Source: Hanleya hanleyi (Eukaryota > Mollusca > Polyplacophora > Lepidopleurida > Hanleyidae). Taken from it: DNA of 64,000 bases. Position 1 is the stretch's first letter; each line of letters begins with the position of its first letter. Position numbers and translations under genes: made by a program. Positions 53,756 to 64,000 of this stretch are shown here, one piece after another. The stretch is from the NCBI GenBank assembly GCA_036873755.1, contig JAVTVY010037077.1, forward strand, positions 1-64,000. The letters are read 5' to 3'. The notes under the pieces were generated by a model. It saw only the letters and a program-made list of their open reading frames with translations. It was not told the DNA's origin and searched no databases.

Positions 53756-56700
53756 TTATGAGTCTGGCTATCCGAATAGCGGTCTGGCCTATCTGAATAG
53801 CGGTTTACCTTGCCAGATCCGATAATGCAAATGCTTCGAACTTGTAAATAGGACTGTTCAGAGAGTATATCACGAGCTAGAAGATGGAGTCTTCAGTTCC
53901 CATATCGGTCGTCAGGGAGCGCTACTATGAATGACCGTTTACATGTCGGTCTGAATAGCGGTCTGTCCTATCTGAATAGCGGTCTAGATCGCCAGAGACA
54001 ATAATATAAACACTTCGAACTTATAAATAGGTATAATGATAGAGTATTTCAAGTGCTACAAGCTGGAGTCTTCAGTCCCTACATCGGACAGGGGAAGGGA
54101 GGAGGGGGGGGGGCTACTACGAATGGCCGTTTACATGTCGGTCTGAATAGCGGTCAGGCATATCTGAATAGCGGACTAGATCGCCAGAGACAATAATATA
54201 TATACTTCGAACTTATAAATAGGTATAATGAGAGAGTATTTCATGGGCTACAAGTTGGAGTCATCAGTCCCTACATCGGACGCTAGGGGGCGCTACTACG
54301 AATGACCGTTTACATGCCGGTCTGAATAGCGGTCTGACCTATCTGAATAGCGGTCTGGCCTATCTGAATAGCGGTCTAGCTTGTCACAGCCGAAAATATA
54401 AATGGTTGGAACTTAAAAATAGGCATGTCGAGAGAGCATGCCATCGGCTAAAAGATGGAGTCTTCAGTTTCTTTATCGGGCGCCAGGGGGCGCTACTATG
54501 AATGACCGTTTACATGTCGGTCTGAATAGCGGTCTGTCCTATCTGAATAGCGGTCTAGATCGCCAGAGACAATAATATAAACACTTCGAACTTATAAATA
54601 GGTATAATGAGATAGTATTTTATTGGCTACAAGTTGGAGTCTTCAGTCCCTACATCGGACGCTAGGGGGCGCTACTACGAATGACCGTTTACATGCCGGT
54701 CTGAATAGGGGTCTGGCATATCTGAATAGCGGTCTAGATCGCCAGAGACAATAATATATACACTTCGAACTTATAAATAGGTATAATGAGAGAGTATTTC
54801 GTGTGCTACAAGTTGGAGTCATCAGTCCCTACATCGGACACTAGGGGGCGCTACTACGAACGACCGTTTACATGTCGGTCTGAATAGCGGTCTGTCTTAT
54901 CCGAATAGCGGTCTAGATCGCCAGAAACAATAACATAAACACGTCGAACTTATAAATAGGTATAATGAGAGAGTATCTCATTAGCTACAAGTTGGAGTCT
55001 TCAGTCCCTACATCGGACGCTAGGGGGCGCTACTACGAATGACCGTTTACATGCCGGTCTGAATAGCGGTCTGACCTATCTGAATAGCGGTCTGGCCTAT
55101 CTGAATAGCGGTCTAGCTTGTCAGAGCCGAAAATATAAATATTTGGATCTTAAAAATAGGCATATCGAGAGAGCATGCCATCGACTAAAAGATCGAGTCT
55201 TCAGTTCCTTTATCGGGCGCCGGGGGCGCTACTATGAATGACCGTTTACATGCCAGTCTGAATAGCGGTCTCACATATCTGAATAGCGGTCTAGATCGCC
55301 AGAGACAATAATATATACACTTCGAATTTATAAATAGGTATAATGAGAGAGTATTTCATTGGCTACAAGTTGGAGTCTTCAGTCCCTACATCCGACGCTT
55401 GGGGGCCCTACTACGAATGACCGTTTACATGCCGGTCTGAATAGCGGTCTGGCATATCTGAATAGCGGTCTAGATCGCCAGAGACAATAATATAAACACT
55501 TCGAATTTATAAATAGGTATAATGAGAGAGTATTTCATTCGCTACAAGTTGGAGTCTTCAGTCCCTACATCCGACGCTTGGGGGCGCTACTACGAATGAC
55601 CGTTTACATGCTGGTCTGAATAGCGGTCTGGCATATCTGAATAGCGGTCTAGATCGCCAGAGACAATAATATAAACACTTCGAACTTATAAATAGGTATA
55701 ATGAGAGAGTATTTCATTGGCTACAAGTTGGAGTCTTCAGTCCCTACATCGGACGCTAGGGTGCGCTACTACGAATGACCGTTAACATGCCGGACTGAAT
55801 AGCGGTCTGGCATATCTGAATACCGGTCTAGATCGCCAGAGACAATAATATATACACTTCGAACTTATAAATAGGTATAATGAGAGAGTATTTCATGGGC
55901 TACAAGTTGGAGTCATCAGTCCCTACATCGGACGCTAGGCGGCGCTACTACGAATGGCCGTTTACATGTCGGTCTGAATAGCGGTCTGTCCTATCTGAAT
56001 AGCGGTCTAGATCGCCAGAGACAATAATATAAACACTTCGAACTTATAAATAGGTATAATGATAGAGTATGTCATGGGCTACAAGCTGGAGTCTTCAGTC
56101 CCTACATCGGACGCGGGAGGGGGGAGGGAGGGGGGGGGGCTACTACGAATGACCGTTTACATGCCGGTCTGAATAGCGGTCTGGCATATCTGAATAGCGG
56201 TCTAGATCGCCAGAGACAATAATATATACACTTCGAACTTATAAATAGGTGTAATGAGAGAGTATTTCATGGGCTACAAGTTGGAGTCATCAGTCCCTAC
56301 ATCGGACGCTAGGGGGCGCTACTATGAATGACCGTTTACATGCCGGTCTGAATAGCGGTCTGACCTATCTGAATAGCGGTCTGGCCTATCTGAATAGCGG
56401 TCTAGATTGTCAGAGCCGAAAATATAAATGGTTGAAACTTAAAAATAGGCATGTCGATAGAGCATGCCATCGGCTAAAAGATGGAGTCTTCAGTTCCTTT
56501 ATCGGGCGCCAGGGGGCGCTACTATGAATGACCGTTTACATGTCGGTCTGAATAGCGGTCTGTCCTATCTGAATAGCGGTCTAGATTGCCAGAGACAATA
56601 ATATAAACATTTCGAACAATTTCATTGGCTACAAGTTGGAGTCTTCAGTCCCTACATCGGACGCTAGGGGGCGCTACTACGAATGACCGCTTACATGCCG

Positions 56701-57385
56701 GTCTGAATAGCGGTCTGGCATATCTGAATAGCGGTCTAGATCGCCAGAGACAATAATATATACACTTCGAACTTATGAATAGGTATAATGAGAGAGTATT
56801 TCATGGGCTACAAGTTGGAGTCATCAGTCTCTACATCGGACGCTAGGGGGCGCTACTACGAATGACCGTTTACATGCCGGTCTGAATAGCGGTCTGCCAT
56901 ATCTGAATAGCGGTCTAGATCGCCAGAGACAATAATATATACACTTCGAACTTATAAATAGGTATAATGAGAGAGTATTTCATGGGCTACAAGTTGGAGT
57001 CTTCAGTCCCTATATCGGACGCTAAGGGGCGCTACTACGAATGACCGTTTACATGCCGGTCTGAATAGCGGTCTGACCTATCTGAATAGCGGTCTGGCCT
57101 ATCTGAATAGCGGTCTAGCTTGTCAGAGCCGAAAATATAAATGCTTGGAACTTAAAAATAGCCATGTCGAGAGAGCATGACATCGGCTAAAAGATGGAGT
57201 CTTCAGTTCCTTTATCGGGCGCCAGGGGGCGCTACTATGAACGACCGTTTACATGTCTGTCTGAATATCGGTCTGGCCTATCTGAATAGCGGTCTAGCTT
57301 GCCACAGCCGAAAACATAAATGCTTGGAACTTGAAAATAGGCACGTTGAGAGAGTATGTCACTGGCTACAAGATGGAGTCTTCAG
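53756..57385. repeat. Satellite 1: ~180-bp monomers, two types
   Basis: About 20 monomers. Each has GGGGGCGCTACTACGAATGA, CCGTTTACATG, two or three CTGAATAGCGGTCT words, a Type A (GCCAGAGACAATAATATA, CTTATAAATAGGTATAATGA) or Type B (TGTCAGAGCCGAAAATATAA, ACTTAAAAATAGGCATGTCG) segment and CTACAAGTTGGAGTC/TAAAAGATGGAGTC. Type B monomers sit near 54380, 55130, 56414, 57135 and 57315, with one to several A monomers between. The 56608 monomer has an internal deletion. Translated LNSGLAYLNSGL peptides are repeat artefacts. Confidence 0.95.
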
Positions 57386-57785
57386 TTAGTCGTGTGAAGT
57401 GAGTTTGATATTGGATATTGGATATTGGACATTCGGATTTCACAGGTTCGGTTTACAAAGGTTAAATATTCAAAACATTCGTTGGATATTCTATGGATAT
57501 TCGTTTGATATTGGATATTCAATGGATTTTCGACATATGAAATGCCGATTCGTCTCATATCTATAGAACGCCTGGTTTGACCCAATTTTGCTCATCTTAG
57601 CCATTTATCTTGCTTGCCGAAGTTGTGGGATGAAGAGGATGTATACAAATCCTACTTATCACCGATTTTGTCCAATATTAACGTCTTTTCGCTTACAGGG
57701 ATTGTGCTGCGGGTATACATTTCTGACTAGAGCCTGGTTTGACCGTGAAACACCCTGAAAAAACATATATCCAGCTACACTGCAA
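57386..57785. other. Junction between the two satellites
   Basis: Starts with a GATATTGGATATT simple-repeat cluster (57398-57545), then ~200 bp of unique-looking sequence. Confidence 0.5.
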
Positions 57786-60700
57786 AGGTAATTTGAAATA
57801 GACGCCTTTGTGGGTTTTTTTTATATTCTATCTGGAAAGAGTAAAAAAAATATTTAAAAAAACGATGTATTATGCAGAGAGGCATAATTGATGGACTTTT
57901 CGTCTAAAATAAGCTGCGCGCCGCTCTGATTTTACTCTATTCTAAAAGACCGTGTACGTAGCTACATCATACCATTAATTTCAGAACGGCGCGCGGCTTT
58001 TGTTTTTTTATATATATACATTTTTAACCTTTAAAATTACTTTAAAAAAATAACGAGTTGTGGTATAATTTCTCCACTTTTTTTAATAAAGCGACGCGCC
58101 GCTGTGTATCTACACTATTCTGAACAAGTCTGTATAGAGCTACACCATACCATTAATTTTAGGGCGGCACACGGCTTTGTTTTTTTATATACTATATAGA
58201 AAAAGTAAAAAATATGAAAAACGATACATTATGAAGAGAGGTATAATTGATGGACATTTCGTCTAAACTAAGCTGCGCGCCGCTCTGAATTTACTCTATT
58301 CTGAAAGACCGTGTACATAGCTACAGGGCGGCGCGCGGCTTTTTTTTATGATTTATCATCACGAAACAATAAGAAAAATGAAAAAAGATATTCTATGAAG
58401 AGAGATATAAATGATGGACTTTTCGTCTAGACTAAGCTGCGCGCCGGTCTGATTTTACCCTATTCTGAAAGACCATGTATGTAGCTAAAGCATATCAGTA
58501 ATTTCAGAGCGGAGCGCGGTTTTGTTTTTAATATATAAATTTTAAACTTTAAAAATAAATTAAAAAAATAATAATGAGTTTTATAATTTATCGAATTTTC
58601 TTTAAAACTATAGGGCGCGCCGCTGTGGATCTACACTATTCTGAACAAGGCTGTCTACAGCTATACCATACCATTAATTTTAGGGCGGCGCGCCCTAAAT
58701 CGCGCCCTTTATATTCCATCTCGAAACAGTAAAAATAAGAAAAACGATATATTATGCAAAGCGGTATAATTGGTGGACTTTTCGTCTAAACTATGCTACG
58801 CGCCGACCAGGTAGGTAGCTACACCATACTATTAATTTCAGAGCGGAGCGCGGTCTTATTTTTTATATATAAATTTTCTACCTTTAAAATAAATTTAAAA
58901 AAAATGAGTTGTGATATTGCTCGACTTTCCTTTAATACTAAGCAGAGCGCCGCTGTAGATGTACGCTATTCTGAACAAGCATGTATACAGCTACATCATA
59001 CCATCAATTTCAGGGCGGCGCGCGGCTTAGTTTTTTTTTTTATATGCTATTTCGAAACAGTAAAAACTATGAAAAGAGATATATTATGAACTATGTAGAG
59101 TGGTATAATTGATAGACTTTTCGTCTAAACTTAACTGCGCGCCGCTCTGATTTTACTCTATTCTGAAAGACTGTGTACGTGTCTACACCATAACATTAAT
59201 TTCAAGGCGGCACGCGGCTTTGTTTTTTTTGGTATAAATTTTTAATCTTTAAAACAAATTTTAAAAAATAACGAGTTGTGGTATGATTTCTCGACTTTTC
59301 TTTAAAATAATGCGGCGCGCCGCTGTGGATCTGCACTATTCTGAACAAGACTGTATACAGCTACACCATACCATTAATTTCAAGGCGGCGCGCGGCTTTG
59401 CTTTTTTATACGCTATCTCGAAACATTGAACAATATGAAAAAAATATACTATGTAGAGGGGTATAATTTATGGACTTTTTGTCTAAACTAAGCCGCGCGC
59501 CGCTCTGATATTACCCTATTCTGAAAGACCGTGTACGTACCTATACCATACTTTTAATTTCAGGGCGGCGCGCGGCTTTGTTTTTTTATATAAATTTTTA
59601 AAATTTAAGACAAATTTAAAAAAATAATGAGGGGTGGTATGATTTCTCGACTTTTCTTTAAATAAGGAGGCGCGCCGCTGTGGATCTACACTATTCTAAA
59701 CAAGCCTGTATACAGCTATACCATATACCATTAATTACAGGGCGGCGTGCGGCTTTGGGTTTTTTTTGTATACTATCTGGGAACATTAAATAATATGAAA
59801 AAAAATATTGTGTAGAAGGGTATAATTGATAGACTTTTCGTCTAAACTAAGCTGCGCGCCTTCTGATTTTATTCGATTCTGAAAGACCATGTACGTAGCT
59901 ACACCATACCGTTAATTTCAGGGCGGCGCGCTGTCTTATTTTTCATACATAAATTTTTAACCTTTACAATAAATTTAAAAAATAATGAGTTGTGGCATTG
60001 CTCGACTTTTCTTTAAAACTAAGCGGAGTGCCGCTGTAGATGTACGCTATTCTGAACAAGCATGTATACAGTTACACCATACCATTAATTTCAGGGCCCG
60101 CGCGGGGCTTAGTTTTTTTATATACTATCTCGGAACAGTAAAAAATATGAAAAAAGATATATTATGAATTATGTAAACCGGGAGACGTCGTCAGGGGTCC
60201 CGGTTCTGCCCTCCCGGTTTCAGTCGAGAAATTTCTCGATCCATCTCGAAGGCATCGAGATTTCCGTGTACGTAGCTACGCCATACCATTTATTTCAGAG
60301 CGGAGCGCGGCCTTGTGTTTTTTTATGTAACTTTTCAACATTGAAAATAAATTGAAAAAATAATGAGTTGTGGTATAATTTCTCGACTTTTCTTTAAAAT
60401 AAAGCAGCGCGCCGCTGTGGATCTACACTATTCTAAACAACCCTGTATACAGATATACCATACCATTAATTACAGGGCGGCGCGGGGCTTTGTTTTTTTT
60501 TGTATACTATCTCGAAACATTAAACAATATGAAAAAAAATATTGTGTAGAAGGGTATAATTGGTAGACTTTTCGTCTAAACTAAGCTGCGCGCCTTCTGA
60601 TTTTACTCTATTCTGAAAGACCGTGTACGTAGCTACACCATACTATTAATTTCAGGGCGGCGCACTGCTTTGTTTTTTTTTTATATAAATTTTTAACCTT

Positions 60701-63662
60701 TAAAATAAATTAAAAAGAAATAATGAGCTGTGGCATAATTGCTCGACTTTTCTTTAAAATAAAGCGGCGCACCGCTGTGGATCTACACTATTCTAAACAA
60801 GCCTTCATTCAGCTACACCATACAATTAATTTCAGGGCGACGCGCGGCTTTGTGTTTTTATATACTATCTCGAAACATTAAACAATATAATAAAGATATA
60901 TTATGTAGAGCGGTATAATTGGTGGAGTTTTCTTCTAAACTATACTGCGCGCCGCTCTGATTTTACCCTATTCTGAAAGACCATGTACGTATAGCTACAC
61001 CATACCGTTAATTTCAGAGCAAAGCGCGGTCTTATTTTCATACATATATTTTTAACCTTTAAAATAAATTTAAAAAATAATGAGTTGTGGCATTGCTCGA
61101 CTTTTCTTTAAAACTAAGCGGAGCGCCGCTGTAGATGTACGCTATTCTGAACAAGCATGTATACAGCTACACCATACCATTAATTTCAGGGCCCGCGCGC
61201 GGCTTAGTTTTTTTATATACTATCTCGAAACAGTAAAAAATATGAAAAAAGATATATTATGAATTATGTAGAGGGGTATAATTGATAGACTTTTTGTCTA
61301 AACTAAGATGCGCGCCGCTCTGATATTATTCTATTCTGAACGACCATGTACGTTGCTACACCATACTATTAATTTCAGGGCGGCGCGCGGCTTTGTTTTC
61401 TTTTATATAGATTTTTAACCTTTAAAATAAATTAAAAAGAGTAATGATCGAGCTGTGGTATAATTTCTCGACTTTTCTTTAAAATAAAGCGGCGCGCCGC
61501 TGTGGATCTGCACTATTCTGAACAAGTCTATATGCAGCTACACCATGACATTAATTTTAGGGCGGCGCGCGGCTTTTTTTTTTTTTTTGTATACTATCCA
61601 GAAACACTAAACGATATGAAAAAAAATTATGTAGAGGGGTATAATTGATAGACTTTTCGTCTAAACTAAGCTGCGCGCCGCTCTGATTTCACTCTATTCT
61701 GAAACACCGTGTACGTAGCTACGCCATACCATTTATTTCAGAGCGGAGCGCGGCATTGTGTTTTTTTATGTAACTTTTCAACCTTGAAAATAAATTGAAA
61801 AAATAATGAGTTGTGGTATAATTTCTCGACTTTTCTTTAAAATAAAGCAGCCCGCCGCTGTGGATCTACACTATTCTAAACAACCCTGTATACAGCTATA
61901 CCATACCATTAATTACAGGGCGGCGTGCGGCTTTGTTTTTTTTGTATACTATCTCGAAACATTAAACAATATGAAAAAAAATATTGTGTAGAAGGGTATA
62001 ATTGGTAGACTTTTCGTCTAAACTAAGCTGCGCGCCTTCTGATTTTACTCTATTCTGAAAGACCATGTACGTAGCTACACCATACTACACTATTCTAAAC
62101 AAGCCTTAATTTCAGGGCGACGCGCGGCTTTGTTTTTTTATATACTATCTCGAAACGCGGTATAATTGGTGGAGTTTTCTTCTAAACTTTTTCTGATTTT
62201 ACCCTATAAATTTTTAACCTTTAAAATAAATTTTTAAAAAATAATGAGTTGTGGCATTGCTCGACTTTTCTTTAAAACTAAGCGGAGCGCCGCTGTAGAT
62301 GTACGCTATTCTGAACAAGCATGTATACAGCCACACCATACCATTAATGTCAGGGCCCGCGCGCGGCTTAGTTTTTTTTATATACTATCTCGAAACAGTC
62401 AAAAATATGAAAAAAGATATATTATGAATTATGTAGAAGGGTATAATTGATAGACTTTTCGTCTAAACTAAGCTGCGCGCGGCTCTGATTTCACCCTATT
62501 CTGAAAGACCGTGTACTTAGCTACGCCATACCATTTATTTCAGAGCGGAGCGCGGCATTGTGTTCTTTTTATGTAACTTTTCAACCTTGAAAATAAATTG
62601 AAAAAATAATGAGTTGTGGTATAATTTCTCGACTTTTCTTTAAAATAAAGCAGTGCGCCGCTGTGCATCTACCCTATTCTAAACAAGCCTGTATACAGCT
62701 AGACCATACCATTAATTTCAGGGCGGCGCGCGGCTTTGTTTTTTATATACTATCTCGAAACTTTAAACATTATGAAAACTATAAAAGTTATGTATAGAGG
62801 GGTATAATTGATTAACTTTTCGTCTAAACTAAGCTGCGCGCCGCCCTAATTTCACTCTATTCTGAAAGACCGTATACGTAGCTACATCATTCCATTGATT
62901 TCAGGGCGGCGCGCGGCTTTGTTTTTTGTATATAAATTTTCAACCTTCAAAATAAATTTAAAAAAATAATGAGTGGTGGTATAATTTCTCGACTTTTCTT
63001 TAAAAGAAAGCGGCGCGCCGCGACGTGGATCTACACTATTCTGAACAAGCCTGTATACAGTTACACCATGCCATTAATTTCAGGGCGGCGCGCGGCTTTG
63101 CTTTTTTATATGCTATCTCGAAACATTAAACAATACGAAAAAAGATATATTATGTAGAGGGTATAATTGATAGACTTTTTGTCTAAACTAAGCTGCGCGC
63201 CGCTGTGAATTTACCCTATTCTGAAAGACCGTGTACGTAACTACACCATAACATCAATTTCAGGGCGGCGCGCGGCTTTATTTTTTTTTATATAAATTAT
63301 TAACCTTTAAAATATATTTGAGAAAATAATGAGTGGTGGTATAATTTCTCGACTTTTCTTTAAAATAATGCGGCGCCGCTGTGGATCTACACTATTCTGA
63401 ACAAGCCTGTATATAGCTACACCATACCGTTAATTTTAGGGCGGCGAGCGACTTTGTTTTTTTGATATACCATCTCGAAACATTAAACAACATGAAAATA
63501 TATATTATGTATAGGGTATAACTGATAGACTTTTCGTCTAAACTAAGCTGCGCGCCGCTTTGATTTTACTCTATTCTTAAAGACCGTGTACGTAGCTACA
63601 CCATACTATTAATTTCAGGGCGGCGAGCGGCTTTGTTTGTTTTTTATATAAATTTTCAACCT
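57786..63662. repeat. Satellite 2: ~360-bp units of two hairpin halves
   Basis: About 16 units, measured from successive AATGAGTTGTGG words (59271, 59630, 59984, 60362, 60722, 61079, 61445, 61805, 62243, 62608, 62968, 63328). Each half-unit has GC-rich inverted arms, AAGCTGCGCGCCGC... and ...GCGGCGCGCGGCTT, around an AT-richer loop with CTATTCTGAA and ACACCATACCATTAATTTCA. Between halves are T-runs and TATATA tracts. A small hairpin TAGACTTTTCGTCTA recurs once per unit. ORFs beginning MSCGI recur because the unit recurs. Confidence 0.95.
60178..60262. repeat. Foreign GC-rich segment inside satellite 2
   Basis: Replaces the expected AGAGNGGTATAATTGATAGA to GCGCGCCGC part of one unit. Contains AACCGGGAG facing CTCCCGGTT and a CGAGAAATTTCTCG palindrome, found in no other unit. 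Confidence 0.65.
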
Positions 63663-63940
63663 TTGTGCATTCTGATCGCATTTTCCCGGGCTACGGTGGG
63701 TGGTAAACCCATATCCTCTTCCAAGTAACGCTTGGTCTTTATGACGGACCTGTGTGTGGGGTCGCGTTTCATTTCAAATGGCAGCAGTCTATACCATTCA
63801 CAGATGACCATGGCTGTTTTCCTGATGTTCGGGCGCATTTGAATGTGCGCCTGTTGTAAGTTACCCTGTCCCGCGTCTTCGATTACCGCAGTGTGGGTAT
63901 TAATAACTTCATGCACAATACGATCCCAAGGCTCTCACTT
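63656..63940 (-). pseudogene. Unrecognised ORF truncated by satellite 2
   Basis: About 90 codons in a frame preceded by a stop (near 63938): a segment with EWYRLLPFEMKRDPTHRSV, KRYLEEDMGLPPTVARENA. It ends RMHKG, where the coding sequence meets the satellite's AACCTTT word, so its stop codon is supplied by the repeat. Composition (C/G-richer, few stops) differs from the satellite. I do not recognise the family; it may be the end of a mobile-element or viral-like protein. Confidence 0.4.
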
Positions 63941-64000
63941 GTCCTCAATTCGTTGGGAGATAGGCTGACTATCTGAGATCATACTCTCCGTATCAGTAAA

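Noticed and set aside
56324..56527. LNSGLAYLNSGL-type ORFs in satellite 1
   Set aside because: Translation of the CTGAATAGCGGTCT sub-repeat, not a gene.
59985..63157. Repeated MSCGI... ORFs in satellite 2
   Set aside because: They recur with the 360-bp unit, carry random changes and have no family; artefact of the repeat.

Overview
The window is metazoan nuclear DNA: spliced genes with GT-AG introns, large AT-rich spacers, LINE, SINE, hAT, Ty3/gypsy and probable Polinton-type remnants, many small inverted-repeat elements and two satellite blocks. The repeat mix and the ACATGT-rich spacers suggest an aquatic invertebrate (lophotrochozoan or invertebrate deuterostome). I cannot name the taxon from sequence alone.

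Layout. 1-700: 42-bp minisatellite carrying 16 YY1-like GCCGCCATCTTG words. 1615-2582: decayed hAT element. 2.6-10.5 kb: gene-poor DNA with a SINE, two small inverted-repeat elements and a degenerate ~190-bp tandem array. 10.5-11.3 kb: 31-bp minisatellite. 11576-16017 (+): CCDC97 orthologue, four exons; its third intron contains a ~1.07-kb foldback repeat. 19.3-20.1 kb: inverted duplication around a CpG-rich segment with a possible first exon. 20530-28432 (-): six-exon UNC5C-like gene encoding a short ectodomain, one TM helix, ZU5, UPA and death domains; upstream of it lie a 37-bp minisatellite of CCAAT boxes and LINE fragments.

36550-45005 is a full-length Ty3/gypsy element with near-identical 1.46-kb LTRs, 4-bp TSDs, a candidate PBS, a PPT, gag, a slippery-site/pseudoknot gag-pol junction, PR, RT and RNase H, no detectable integrase, and an intact SGNH-hydrolase-like ORF where env would lie. 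It carries a gag frameshift and a nonsense codon in PR, so it is a recently inserted but defective copy. On its right is a decayed packaging-ATPase-like ORF of Polinton/adintovirus type.

47-53 kb holds a SINE with a 15-bp TSD, foldback elements (one containing a nested 85-bp insert with 8-bp TSD), a dispersed ~130-190-bp repeat and an L1/Tx1-type LINE fragment. 53.76-57.4 kb is a ~180-bp satellite with a CTCF-like core in most monomers. 57.8-63.66 kb is a second satellite of ~360-bp units, each made of two ~180-bp hairpin-forming halves. A truncated unrecognised minus-strand ORF closes the window.

Only CCDC97 and the UNC5C-like gene look like intact host protein genes; most of the rest is repeats and mobile elements in various states of decay. 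No whole-genome comparison was possible, so family assignments rest on motifs recognised by eye.
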